Source: Diorhabda sublineata (taxonomy: Eukaryota; Arthropoda; Insecta; Coleoptera; Chrysomelidae). Taken from it: a stretch of 64,000 nucleotides of DNA. The notes below the pieces were generated by a model. It was not told where the DNA came from. It worked only from the letters and a program-made list of their open reading frames with translations, and made no database searches. Positions 39,151 to 50,872 of this stretch are shown here, one piece after another. Both the position numbers and the translations under genes were made by a program. Location: the NCBI RefSeq assembly GCF_026230105.1, contig NC_079477.1, positions 12,033,001 through 12,097,000 of the forward strand. Direction: 5' to 3'. Every line of letters starts with the position of its first letter. Within the stretch, counting starts at the first letter, position 1.

Positions 39151-39845
39151 AGCGCGAATTACAGCGTTAATAATGGTAGGATATCTGGGAAAGATGGCGG
39201 TATCGTAAGGTTATGTTCACACGGAATATTTTCGCATCATCACCGCGGCGCATCATCCCCGCGTCACCCCGCAGCGTAACGTGATGGTTAGATGGCGGGG
39301 CTCTTGTAATTTCGAGGGCATGATCAAATATATTTCGCTTTTAACGTTAGTTAATATTAACCTTACAACACCAAATATTATAAAAATGAATCACGGCCTT
39401 ATAATTTTTCGAGCGCAGAGGTAGCAAACCTGCATGTTTTTCTTATAGGTTCACCCCGTTCTGCGTAACCAAAAAGCCTTCACCCCTAGTGGATTCCCTT
39501 GCGTTTATGCATTGTTCATCCATATAATAATAATAACAGGTACAAATCGAATAGATATAAATTTTAGTTAGAAAAATGGTTTTTCTGTAGGGATGTCTTA
39601 ATTTACAGAAGAAACGTTAGGACGTATTGGCATTATATAGAGTGTGTTTGTAAAAATCAGAACGAAATATTGTAGTGGTAAATTATTATATATGAGGTGT
39701 AAAATCGAACGAAGTTTAACGTAAAGGAACATTAAGGACGAATTGTAATGAAAAAAAAATAATATATTCCTTTGTTATAATCTAAAGTAATATTAAAATA
39801 ATACACCTTTTTAAATTTAAATATTTTATTTATATATAATAGCTC

Positions 39846-39971
39846 TTAAAAGGTCCAGAGTGTAGATGGGCAACCATGAAAATAACACCCTTGAAATTCA
39901 AAGACTAGATTCCAACGAAACCATCAATTTTAACCCCCTATCGTCTACTCCCCTGCACTCTGGACCTTTTA
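39846..39971 (-). repeat. DNA polymerase fragment between 19-bp inverted repeats (left)
   Basis: TAAAAGGTCCAGAGTGTAG (39846-39864) pairs with CTGCACTCTGGACCTTTTA (39953-39971). Between them the minus strand encodes WNLVFEFQGCYFHGCP, the motif that in Polinton-type family B polymerases lies between the exonuclease and polymerase parts. The frame is open for only about 20 codons, so this is a captured piece, not a gene. Confidence 0.7.
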
Positions 39972-41581
39972 GCGTGGAATATTCTAAATTCATTGTGTGT
40001 GTAATCAGTAATTTTGAATTAATAAAATTGTATCAGGTATAATCTAGTAAATACAATCGAAAAGACAGGGGCTCAAGGCTAAGGTAGAAAGAAGTTTCAA
40101 ATTGAAATCCTGTATATGAAGAATATTCTAAATTCACTTTTTACATATATCCCCTGTTAATCATCCGATACTGAGATCCACTCAAATCCTCCGTAAGGTA
40201 GAAATTCACACATTGCCCAACCGTATAAACTAGTTACATCCAATTACACTAAATATGTATCTGGTTTGAATTATATTCGGTACTTGTTGTTGTTTGCTTA
40301 TATCTATGAATCCTAAAAAATATATATCTTAAAATATCACTCAAAACTTTAGTATTATATGAATAGCCAAAAACGTTTCTATTAAAGGTATTTCTACAAA
40401 AAAATATACATAAAGTGTAAAAAAGACTATTGAGTTACATGCGAAGAATTTCTGAAGGACATTTTTAAAACAATACCATTGTATCTAATATCATAAACAT
40501 GTATCAGCATTTATTCTATTTTTGTATCAAATAACGTAAACATGTATCAGCACTATTTTACTATAAATAAGATGTTTGTAAACAATTCGATGATATTTAA
40601 TGTTTATAATTAGTTCGATCTTGAGATTAATTGTATTCATATAAATATTCAAAAATAAAGTTTTTTAAAAATAAATTTCGAAACCCGAAATTTATAATTA
40701 TTGTTTCAAAGAAACTATTATTATATAAAAATACCTTCTTCTTCAATGATTACGTATATCCATTGTTGATGTTGTATCATGAATATCAAAATTGAATTTT
40801 GTTATTGAACCAACAACAACGATAAATACCATCGTAAACGTCAAAACGCCAAATTTTGCGTTAAAATGTCAAATATAGTGCAAAAACATCAAAGCGTCAT
40901 ACAAATAATTATTATTGAAATATTTTCTTATAGCATAATCATAATGACTTTCAGTTAATAGTATAATTGGAGATGTGGGAGTCACGTGATAAGTCATTTT
41001 TTTATTAATTCATAACATACTAACCAAAAAGTTCCAGTAGCAGCAGCAGCTTTACGATTGGGGTGTCAAATTGGTTTCGTGGTAGGTGAACTATGGAATT
41101 GCGTCTTCTTTTTATGGCATAGGGTGTGAATAAAAAAATAAACATTCCAGTCCTTCAAAACATTCTTTACCTAAAAATGAAATGGTATATATGAGAATAA
41201 ATCTCAGTATTGGTCTTCATTTCAGTTACGTTACTACACATAAAAAACCCTCTCTAGCGCTTTTGCTATTACCACCCTTGCCAAAGGGGTTGTTTACCAC
41301 AATCCTAAGGGAGGTACCAAGGTTTTCTACGCATAATAACGTAAAAAAATGAATTTATTTGTTATTGAATATTTATTATAAAATAGAAGCAAGTGGAACA
41401 CAATGCTCTGAAAAAAATCACTATGATAATTATTATGTAGTTTTTCAGCATAATCTAAATCTACTTCTTAATTCAAAATGTTATTACCTCGTTAACCCCA
41501 GCGTTTTCATGCGGTTATTATTGTGAGGAATGCCATATTCCTTTTTGATTAACTTCAAGTATATCAGTTACATCATATCCG

Positions 41582-41860
41582 TTATAGGTAATATTCGACA
41601 CCATGTTTTTCAACTATTAACAATTCCTCGTTATTATCATATATGAGTTGTGTAATTTTGACGAAATCATTAAAGGCAAACACCATCAGGTCATTCTCAT
41701 CCGAATAATGAGTCACGCTGAAAAAGTCTCCCAATTTTTGTTGAAGTAATTCGATGGAACAACCCCATTCGTATGTATTGAAGGAAATTTTACAATTTCT
41801 ATTATGAAATTTCTTTAGAATTATAACAGGACTGAAAGGTTTGGGCTGGACTAAGACCAC
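41582..41860 (-). CDS. Hypothetical protein, 92 aa, just inside left terminal repeat
   Basis: Open minus-strand frame of 92 codons ending in EKHGVEYYL. It has no ATG at its start (the first possible start is GTG at 41860), and the sequence upstream (TCTTAG then TCCAGCCC) could be a splice acceptor, so it may be a terminal exon. Composition is protein-like: a KISFNTYEWG segment, then a leucine-rich IELLQQKLGDFF. I do not recognise the family. Its place in the Polinton core next to the terminal repeat suggests an accessory gene of the element. Confidence 0.4.
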   Translation of the reverse strand: MVLVQPKPFSPVIILKKFHNRNCKISFNTYEWGCSIELLQQKLGDFFSVTHYSDENDLMVFAFNDFVKITQLIYDNNEELLIVEKHGVEYYL

Positions 41861-43157
41861 AGCTTATATCATATTCACTACAACGATATACTGATTTAAG
41901 TAGGAAAAATGATTCATCTTTCATTTCTCGACCACCATTGTCTTCAATATTGGTAAACACTCTCTTGACTATTCATTTTGAAACTGTCTTGTTTTTAATT
42001 GAATGAATGAATTTATAGAAAAAACTAGAATATACGAAGGGGAACTAGGACTAATACTTTTAAAATAGTAAAAACATTTAAATTTCATAAGAACTCTCTC
42101 GGCACACGAATCATTCACCCCATATTAATATACATAGAAACCATGATTAAAATTTATGTTATTTTCCTAATTTCAAAATACCTCGTATATTTTTTTAATT
42201 GAATTTAAGTGAAATATTCAGCGTAAAACTGAATACAAAATATATTTTATCATACCATATGAAATCATGTCAGTGTTATCGAAAAGCCTCATCCTGTGTC
42301 TGTGATATACACATATGTGAAAAAGAACATTCAGTAAACTTTTCAGTTTTATGTGTGTGTTAATATTCGTTGGTTGACCAAAAGTGAATCAAAATGTATA
42401 AAATTTATTTGTAAGTAAAAGCAGGGAAAAGGTAAGTTTTTTAGAGTCTGATCTATCTATCTAAAAATTCTTGATCAAATAGAATATAGACACGCTCTCT
42501 CACTCTCTCTCTCTGAAATCATTATATTACTTTTTGTGATTTAAATGAATTTTATAATGAAATAGGAGTAGTTATTGTAGAAATAATAATTTACATTTTT
42601 TACGTTGAGAATTCAAAACAATAATTTAGGTTTTTTCCTTAAAAATAATAATAATACTCGAAACTTGAACTCTTAACACATTATTCTTCAGATTTTTTTC
42701 TTATATTTGATATATAAAAATTCACTTAAACGTTAATAACTCATTTTTTTAAATTGTAGTTATTCGAACAAGAAAATAAGAGAGAAGAACTTCAGGTGAA
42801 AAATGGATTTCCTCAAACCATATTCGAATAAGATAAAAAACAAAAGAGAACAAATGTGGATTTTCCTCAAAAACTTAGGAATTTTTGGTTCAAGACTCTA
42901 ATACTTTTTATACTAGTTAATTTTTTGTAGATCATTATCTGTGTTTTGAATATTTTATTCATTCATAAAATTATTTTGAAATAATACAACAATTTTTCAG
43001 TTTTTAAAAGAGGCAACACTTGTTTTTTCTTATTTTTTTCAAAATTAATTGAAACGGATCTTTTATTGTGTTATCACCACTATCGGATCATTATTTATGT
43101 TTTGAATCATCATCTTATTTTGAACGTCTTACATTTATAAAATATTACAAAAAAAAA
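41861..43157. other. Polinton core, no gene recognised
   Basis: AT-rich with short stop-filled frames and a CTCTCTCACTCTCTCTCTCT tract at about 42494. It lies downstream of the polymerase gene. Confidence 0.4.
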
Positions 43158-46100
43158 TTAAAATTTCAGTTTTTTAAAACCGTAAGGAATAGAACTGTGA
43201 TCGGGAAGATACTTTCTCTTTGTCGAGTTAGGCCGATATATTTTTGTACAATCGCAAGTCATCACCTCATGCTCTTTCGTTCGTCTAATTTGCCTCGAAG
43301 CTACGCTTATAGGAGCCGAATCGTTTATTACCATTTCCTTCATAGAATCAAAATTAACCTGTTGAGCTGCAGAATAAGAAAGGGATATACCTTTAACTGT
43401 GCATACAACATCACCTGAACAGGTCTTATAAGCATAGTTTTTCGGGCCCCCAGACACAAATTCCGTAATATATGCATCAGGACCATAGGACTCTAATTCA
43501 TTAGTCATATCACCAATGAATTCACCTGTGGGAATGTCAGATTCTCCAGGTCTGGAAACATAAAAGTTAGAATCGGTATCGTAATAGAGTACCCTTTCTT
43601 GCAGTTTTTCAAGGTAACTGAAAAGTTTCAGACGCGCAAGAGCTGTAACGTATGACGCTATAACAACATTAACCGTGGGCAAAGGGTCGTAACATTCATC
43701 CATATATTCCTAATTAACAATTAAAGTATCTTCATGGATCGATAGAATTGTGTTCCCATTTATTGAAGGATTAATTATCATAGAGAAGAATTCAACAGGT
43801 TGATTAACAATTGTTGTCTTTGGTTGATTCTCACGCTGACCAAACTTACCCCAAAATGAATTTAGCATAAATTTAGTCAGGGAGCGCAAACCCGGTTTAT
43901 TGCAAATTTTATCAAATTCCAACTGAATATCTTCCCTTTGTAAAAATCTTTCTATATAATTATCTTTTTCCTTCTGTGTACGACAATTTTTCGGCCAGTC
44001 GGACGACTCTTGCTTTATTTTAATAAATTTGTTTATCATTTCGGTAAACAATCCTATTACATCTATTCCAGCCTGAATTGTCTCATATGACCAAATTTCA
44101 AAAATAGTTTGTATTTTGTACCGCATTTCGAGTACCTTTAAAACCTCTTCAATCACCCAAGTACCCGTTAACGAACGCTCTATATCTGAATGTAGACATT
44201 CTCCTGAATTGAGATTTTCCCCAAACACACGACAAAGAACGAACATTAACTTGTTATTCATTTTCATCGATAAAACGGGGTGGAACAATTGATGAGGGGG
44301 AAGAATTTTACATTTAATGAGTCCACTAATACTAGAAAGATCTATTAAAGAATATTCCTTATTAATGTAAATTTTCGGATGTCCGATAGGAAACTTTCCA
44401 TACTTACAAACCCAGAGGTAAGGCGAAAATACATCTACATATTTAATTTTTCCTCCTCCTTAGTTTTGTAGTATGTGTAAGTATTTCCAGTTCGGCCACC
44501 ATAGAAAGCTTCTCTTGGATTTAGAGGTGATTGATTTAGAAGAGGATCTGAAAATTTTTTAATTTCATCCGTTAATTCTTTTCGAAAATCGCAATCCCAT
44601 TTTTCTATGACTTTATACCCCAGAGATTTCAATCTTTCAATCTTAGCTTGGGTGGCTTCGAATCGAAGATTGAAAGTCTCAGAGGGGTTATCTTTGAGAG
44701 GATCATCTCTCTTTTCTGATCACCATTTTAGTAAAGAATTTCTAGCGTTAAAAGAAAAAATTATCAGGGTCATAAATTTTAATATCAGGTATTGGTCCAA
44801 CGTAACTTTGATTTTCACTGCGTTTGAAAAGATGAGGAAAATACTCCTTTTCCTCTGAGAAATTGAAGGAGGATGGAAGTTTACACAAAGCCATCGGAAG
44901 ATGGCTTTAAATCTGTTTTGGTCAGGATATAATTTAAAATAAATTGATGATCAAATGCGCCTCCGTTATGTGCGAGTATGACAATATTTTCAAATTTTTT
45001 GCGAAAACTTAACATATGATGCATGAACGGCGAAATCGGATCACTATTTAACAACTTGTAATCTTAGACCACATTTAGAACAAATACACAAAGATTTGGT
45101 TCATGTATACGTGAACCGTCATCAAGTACCCTTTCCTGTTGTGTTTCCAAATCATAAAAAACGAAAAGAAAATCTTTCAATGATGGAATACGATTATCAG
45201 ATTGGATGTAGCAAAGATGTCTTGAAGGCTGGTGTTTATTACAAATCTTACAAAAGATTTCTCCACAGACATGTTTGCGTGTGTGTGGTACGATTTTAAA
45301 ACACTCTTCGCAGCGACGTATCTGGTCGCAAATGCCATGCTTCATATGATTTTCGAAGCATACTTATCCACGGAAAGATCTTTTGCAAGATTCACAATTA
45401 ACCTTGATCTCGTCGGGGGTACAAACAAGTGATTGTTGACAACCAGGGCAGGTTCCTCCACATCTATGATCCCGATTATTATTGTAAGGAATATGGCATT
45501 CCTTACAATAATAACTACACGAAAACGCCGCAGTTAACGAAGTAATTACATTGTAATGGCCCTCATGGTAGAGTAAATTCAACGAAGAACCTTTGTCTGT
45601 ACCTTCGAAAATGACATCACGACCTTTTGACCCATAGTTGTAGACAATAATTTTATAATTTTTAGATATTGTTGAAATATATAAAAAAATCTGGTATTCC
45701 ACATCCCTCGGAAGGAATGGAAACCCCTGAAGCTTCCATCAGTTCCAAAGCTCTGGCAGTCTGAAGTTTTCCAATATCTCTCCTAACTTTAGTGTAGAGA
45801 GGATCTATATATACGTTAGCCATAGCGACGACAAGAGCACGAGGTGAGCACATGTTATCTTTATTTTTTATAACAACAATACCACGAGTATTCGAAGATG
45901 ATTCATCAAAGTTGTTGTATCTTTGATGACGTCCCTTACCTACAGGCATACGTACAGACATAACCCCCAAACAGAAAGTTTCCGTATTGAGACCGGTCGA
46001 GAATTGGATTGATAGATGGATGAGATAACGTCCCAAACATCATCAACAGTCACTTCTGAGGCACGTTTAAAAGACATCCATCCATCACCCTTGGTAAAGT

Positions 46101-46297
46101 CCTTGGAACAGAATGTGAAGCCTACTTTATCAGTAGGATTTAGCCCCTCTGTCCCCTTTGAAACAATACCCTTTTACCCATCAAACAGGTTCTGTACCTT
46201 CGGGTATTTTTTTAATCTTAAATTCGAGAGTTCGTCCCTGAACACCGAATTTGCTAATTTTTTCCAATGATTCTTTAATAATAAAAAATTTTTCCAT
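43158..46297 (-). pseudogene. polB: Polinton family B DNA polymerase, broken
   Basis: Protein-primed-type polymerase that would replicate the element. Start ATG at 46297 (MEKFFIIKES). The N-terminal region has an RGIVVIKNKDNMCSPRALVV segment (about 45870-45815) and Cys-rich clusters (CSYYCKECHIPYNN, RCGGTCPGCQQS; about 45530-45370), then another (RCEECFKIV, CKICNKHQPSRHLC). Exonuclease Exo I is VFYDLETQ (about 45150) and Exo II is ILAHNGGAFDHQFIL (about 44965). GGRTGN precedes motif A (about 44408-44440), degenerate here (SPYL for SLYP). Motif B is LNSFWGKFGQ (about 43860) and motif C is YYDTDS (43572-43589). It ends in IPYGFKKLKF at 43158. Lesions: frame changes near 46185, 45970, 45690, 45350 and 44440, a TAG stop at 43710-43712, and an internal deletion near 44720 that removes the FEFQGCYFHGC region. 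Motif C and the C-terminus remain intact. Confidence 0.85.
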
Positions 46298-47297
46298 TTT
46301 TAAAAATTCAAAAACAAAGAAAAGATAAAAACCAAACTCAAAAAAATTTTCAAAATCAAAACACGAAAAACTCAAAATTTTTACAATTAATTTAAAAAAA
46401 ATATGTAAAAAACTTACCACTTTTCAAAAACAGAATAAACTCATTCACAATTTTCAAAAACAAGATCAGTCACGTCTGTTAAATAAAAGCAAGCAGATAA
46501 GAATAATCTGTGACTGATCCCGCTCTCGTATTTATTTATTTTTCTGCTGAGGTCACGTGATAAATAATACATTATTATTAATAATTATTATAAATATTAT
46601 AATTATTAATAATTATTATAAATATTATAATTATTAATAATTGGAAATAATACAAAGTTATTTAAAAGAAATTTAAAAATCGAATATAGTTATAAATAAA
46701 TTGTGTACAAATTATTTATTTCACATATTCCGTTTGTAGATAATTAAATAATTAAAGTTTCTAAGATTTTCATTCGGGAAAACTCGGGAAAACCTCGGAG
46801 TTTTATCTACTCACCTTTCTTTCATTTCAGCATTTCGGAAATTCCGTTATTAATGAATTTATATCAATTATAAAAGATTCTCAATTTCACGTTAATAAAT
46901 AAATTAGTGGTTTTCAACTGTTTATCTGAAACTTCTTGTTGATAAGAAATGAGTAATTCCAATATTGATAAGGAAAGACCAATGCTAATAAAAATTCATA
47001 TATACTTTTTATTTAAATTAGGAAGAGTGAGTTCTCTTTTATACATATTTTATGTTAACAATACGATAATTTGATAAAACTAATATCGTATATTTATATC
47101 TTCAGTGATCAAAGTCTTTAACTACATTTTCTGTTATATATTTGGTTATAATCTATCGCTATATACATTCTGGGGCCACAATAATAAAAGACAATTTTTA
47201 TTAGGAAACATTTAACAAAGATTTTTTATCGTTCAAACTACATTTCACAAAAATTAAGGGCATTAAAAGCATTGTCGTGTAATTTATTTCATCATGA
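46298..47297. other. Polinton spacer with AT-rich tandem repeat
   Basis: Upstream of the polymerase start, so it probably held its promoter; no motif is obvious. 46571-46642 is a tandem repeat of about 2.5 units of a 28-bp sequence, ATTATTAATAATTATTATAA plus ATATTATA. A CACGTG E-box palindrome lies within GGTCACGTGATAAATAAT near 46552. Confidence 0.5.
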
Positions 47298-47552
47298 TTA
47301 ACACACTTGCATTTCGTAATGAGGATTGCTGCAGAATGTTGTGAACTGGTTTCCAACTTTCATTATATGTTTGACAATTTTGGAAGCGCAACCTTTTCTT
47401 CTGTGTTCTTCAAATGTATATATCAAATTTAGAAATCTGGGTACATTATGTTGTCCTAATGGATCGAAATCACATCTTGATAACAGGGCAAAAGCTACAA
47501 CTTCACCATTAATATGTAAAATATAACATGATACTCTGCTTCTTGATTCCAT
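47298..47552 (-). pseudogene. GNAT-like acetyltransferase fragment
   Basis: 84-codon minus frame from an ATG at 47552. ILHINGEVVAFALLSR looks like the central strands of a GNAT fold. FEEHRRKGCASKIVKHIM fits motif A (Arg/Gln-x-x-Gly-x-Gly/Ala), which binds acetyl-CoA pyrophosphate. NQFTTFCSN follows, as in the later strand. The usual length is about 150 residues, so the N- and C-terminal parts are missing. Upstream, another frame (RLDVEDPAIVQW) looks coding, which suggests a frameshift near 47530. Its role in a Polinton is unknown; it may be captured cargo. The plus frames 47326-47798 are shadows. Confidence 0.45.
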
Positions 47553-47915
47553 TGAACAATTGCAGGATCTTCCACATCTAACCGCGTGAATGGAGTCGTT
47601 TTTCGTGATGAAGTTTGTCTTGCCTCAAATTACGGCCTTGGTAATTTGTTACAAAGACAAATATTTCGAAATGTAGTTTTATTAAGAACAATAAACTTTT
47701 ATATTAATGAAAATAATATGGAGTCGGTGGAAAACGATGAAGCTGTTGTTACTGACTTTTATATATGGGAAGTTTTATATATACCTGCTGAGGAATAGGT
47801 AGGATTTGCTACTTTGAGTTGAATAAAATGTATTCGTAACAGTGGACACGACGAGAACGTTGTAGCATTAGTCCACCAAGGGTGGGGAAAGATATAAGGA
47901 TTGGGAAAAAGGGGA

Positions 47916-48537
47916 TTAGGGTTTTTTGTTTAATTTTCTGAAAAACAAAAACTATTAGTAAATTTAAATATTTAAAGATTTACTTACATACTCTTCATTA
48001 CAACAATGTTCTCATTGTTATAGTAGCTGAAAATTAAATTATAAAACAAAATCCTTTTTTTATTTTTCTACTTACTAATATTCGTCTGGGCTGAAAACAA
48101 AAAATTAATAAATTTTCATACATTTTTTTAATACTTAGTCGCCAAGTCGTCTTAGACACCCTAAAAGTAAAAAAGTATTATTATCAGAATAAAATTTATT
48201 CAATTAAACTTACATTTATTTTTCACGACAATTTTTCTGCCGATGACCAAACGGTGCCCGCTGATATATAGATGTTCCACGGAATTTAAGTAATTCTTCT
48301 TCTTCCCTGAAATAAGATCATTATTTTCAATATACATATATGACCTGGTTACAACTTACATTTTAATAATGATTCTTTAAGTTTATTTCATATATTATTG
48401 TTGTAGGAATAACCACAATTTCATATTTTTATAGATATAACGGCATTGAAATTTAGGAAACTTGTGGTATTCTGTATGATAATAAGAAGCTTTTTTTACC
48501 CATTAATCTGATTGTCATTTCCTTTGTGAGGCTCCAT
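47916..48537 (-). CDS. Small spliced gene, all introns phase 2 (unknown protein)
   Basis: Predicted from splice signals on the minus strand: exons 48537-48500 (ATG, MEPHKGNDNQIN), 48306-48214, 48090-48076, 48026-47988 and 47937-47916. Donors are GTAAGT or similar (GTAAAA for the first) and acceptors TTTCAG. Every exon join falls in phase 2 and the frame stays consistent to a terminal stop at 47916. An extra 39-nt exon at 48160-48122 would also keep the frame but leaves a 31-nt intron, so is doubtful. The product would be about 68 residues: an acidic EEEELLKF start of exon 2, a basic middle, PDEYYYYNNEN and a short basic tail. One in-frame TAA at 48216-48218 breaks it, so this copy may be dead. 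I do not recognise the protein. Confidence 0.5.
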
Positions 48538-49345
48538 ATTTAAAGAAGAAAACCGGGGGCTAACGAAAAAAGGTATGTGGTATTCTATTACAAAACATTT
48601 ATAAGATTACAAAAGTAAGAATTAAAAACACTAATTTCTCTCACCGGATTTAATCATATACCGATTACAATTTTCGTATTTTACGAGTTCCATTTTAAGG
48701 ATTCTCTCTCTCTCTCTTTTGTCGGCCACTGCGAATGGTTATATTTTCTCATCCTTATTGGTGAATTTATCAAATGTTTTTTACAGTTGCATTGTAAGAT
48801 TGTTTAATAAGTACCAAATTTTGGTTGGGACTTCAACGGAAAGTTCGTATAGTTTTTAATGGTTTTATGCTAAACATACCATTTCTATTTATTGATTGAA
48901 GATCCATCAGAAACAATAAATTAGAATTTAGAAAAAAGCTATGATAATAAATAAATTTTCTTTTTGACTGTAGTTTTTTTTAGTTGACTGTAGAATGCTG
49001 TAGTTCATTTTCAGACATATATATATTTTTCTTCTAAGTATACATCCTGTTTTTGACGTTTTCATCGACCACACCACCAGAAAGGGCCCCTCATCTTTTA
49101 CGAAAATTTTGAATCCTGGACGCCCCCCAATGAATTAAAATCAGGACGTGCCCCTTTCATTGGACCCTCAAAATAGATGGTTCGTTTGCTCTACAAAAAT
49201 AAACAAATAAATTAATAAAAAGTAAAGCAGGATAGTTAATTTTTAAAAATATGAAACATACTTTTGAAAGCTTAAATCATCTAATTTTGAAAAAACGAAA
49301 AAATAATTATTAAATAAAAAGTGGTAGATACAACTACTTACTCGT

Positions 49346-49398
49346 TGATGAGGGGTTAACATTCTCCTCAAGTGCGTCAATACTTGAATTGGAACTAA
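49346..49398 (-). CDS. Isolated candidate exon
   Basis: 53 nt bounded by TTTTTAG and GTAAGT on the minus strand, open in one frame as SNSSIDALEENVNPSST. A possible next exon starts at 49191 (after TTTTTGTAG) and stops within 10 codons. The signals are good, but the gene around it is not resolved. Confidence 0.3.
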
Positions 49399-49536
49399 AA
49401 ATATAAATTTTTAATAAGATGTTACTTCCGTCAATACATTATGATGAAATGAATCTTTTATCCAAAACAGTATTCTATCCCCAAAAATAAATAATTAACC
49501 AACCAAAAGAATTTTACAAAAAAGCTATGATAATAA

Positions 49537-49743
49537 TTAAATTTTCTTTTTCACGATGTTAACTGGAGTTAACTGTATAATGTTGTGGTTCATTTCATAA
49601 TCCTTAAAAGTAATTTTATTTTTAACGATGTTATATTTAACTCCCTTAGATTTTTTATAACTTTCCCACCCTGAATCTTGTACGTATACATTTTCGATCG
49701 TTGTCCTATAAAATGAGTAAAATTTTTCCTCATTTGCGATCGT
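49537..49743 (-). CDS. Unassigned open stretch, 68 codons, Polinton core
   Basis: Minus frame with no start codon at its beginning, between TAA at 49744-49746 and TAA at 49537-49539. It reads like protein (NEEKFYSFYRTTIENVYV, DSGWESYKKSKGVKYNIV). The family is not recognised; it could be the remnant of a structural gene of the element. Confidence 0.3.
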   Translation of the reverse strand, partial: TIANEEKFYSFYRTTIENVYVQDSGWESYKKSKGVKYNIVKNKITFKDYEMNHNIIQLTPVNIVKKKI

Positions 49744-50039
49744 TTATGGCAGCCACGAAATTCCGATATCTTTTTATTTAATAAAGGTATGGATTATTTT
49801 CAGGATAATCTACTTCAGATATGGATGATTTTATGAGTGTACATTTCGACATCTTTGTTGCACCAACATGTGCTATTTTTTAAATAATATTTTTTAAGTC
49901 GCCTACGATAGCTTCCTAATCCAGCCAAAGGTCCGTTTATAAAATTTGAGTTGTCGATAATCTTCATATTAATTAATTGCAAGTTTGCATTCCCACATCT
50001 CGGTCATAACCGAAATTTTTAAATATTTAATTTTACTTT

Positions 50040-50340
50040 GAGAGGATCATCTCTCTGATGTGTAAAGAAGGAGGGGCAACCGTGAAAATAACACCCTTGA
50101 AATTCAAAGACTAGATTCCAACGAAACCATCAATTTTCATCGAAGTGCAAGAGAGTGTTTGTTTCCTACCCAAAAGGGGTAACCGAAGAGATATTTTCAA
50201 TTGATTGTCTTTGAATCTGTATCCTCTTTTGGTTTTAGGAATTTTCTGCGGAAGAACTTTGTTGCAGACACTTGGTAGTATTACAATTGCATTCATTTTG
50301 TAAAATGTCTTAAATATAATCAAACATTTTTATCTTATAA
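50040..50340 (-). pseudogene. Second polymerase copy: pre-polymerase segment
   Basis: The minus strand carries AIVILPSVCNKVLPQKIPKT, GYRFKDNQ, then in another frame WNLVFEFQGCYFHGCP and QRDDPLK. This is the part of the polymerase missing from the main copy near 44720, and its DDPLK end overlaps the main copy there. The piece stops shortly after. The FEFQGCYFHGC section also occurs inside both terminal repeats. Confidence 0.6.
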
Positions 50341-50519
50341 AATATTGTATTCAATTTATCTTAAATATTTACCACTAATCATTTGAAGAATATAGATGTT
50401 ATCTATCTTGAGTTAGAAACCAAATTTACATGTTTATGTTTTTTATTTTTTGAATAGTATGTTGGTAACGTTTCAAAAACATTTTTTATTTTTTCGTTAA
50501 AATATTAATCTATCTGTAT

Positions 50520-50660
50520 TATGAACATCAGGATAGAGAGCAGATGTAACAGCCCAGGCGAAGCATGCCTGATCTTCATTCCTAACATTTATACATGCTT
50601 CCTTCTTTTTGATTTGTGGAGGTAAATCAATATAAGAAGATCCAAGTTGTGGATTAATTC
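50520..50660 (-). pseudogene. Polymerase N-terminal fragment, copy 2 of 2
   Basis: The minus strand reads KKEACINVRNEDQACFAWAV then TSALYP, nearly the same as the start of the 50873-51175 frame. The local duplication is about 90 bp. Confidence 0.5.
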
Positions 50661-50872
50661 CCAAAATTGACCAAGAGGTTTTCTTCTTCAGTTATAAAGT
50701 AATGCAGACTTCAATCACAAAAGTATTTTGCATGATCTTTTTTTTACTTAGGTGTTTCGAAAGTAGACGGGACAGATTATTGACCTATACATAATGATGA
50801 AGACTTGGTCCATCAGTATCATCATATCTATCTTGAATTATAAGCAAGTTTACATGTTGATCTTTCTTACCT

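Larger units (their letters stand above)
38947..41543 (+). repeat. Polinton left terminal inverted repeat, about 2.6 kb
   Basis: Matches the reverse complement of 51571-53944 over nearly its whole length with few mismatches. In order from the outside: the terminal AG, a subterminal minisatellite (two units of about 37 bp, 39071-39150), a short GC-rich GACGCGGGG-type patch (about 39233-39285), a polymerase-derived fragment between small inverted repeats (39846-39971), and an inner edge that is polymerase coding sequence (about 41470-41543). It contains about 270 bp (40433-40703) and about 40 bp (near 40832) missing from the right repeat. Confidence 0.9.

Noticed and set aside
43068..43418. Plus-strand frame of 116 codons
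   Set aside because: It is antisense to the polymerase C-terminus, which shows real motifs on the minus strand.
48122..48160. An extra 39-nt exon in the small spliced gene
   Set aside because: It keeps the frame but would leave a 31-nt intron, shorter than the others; left as doubtful.
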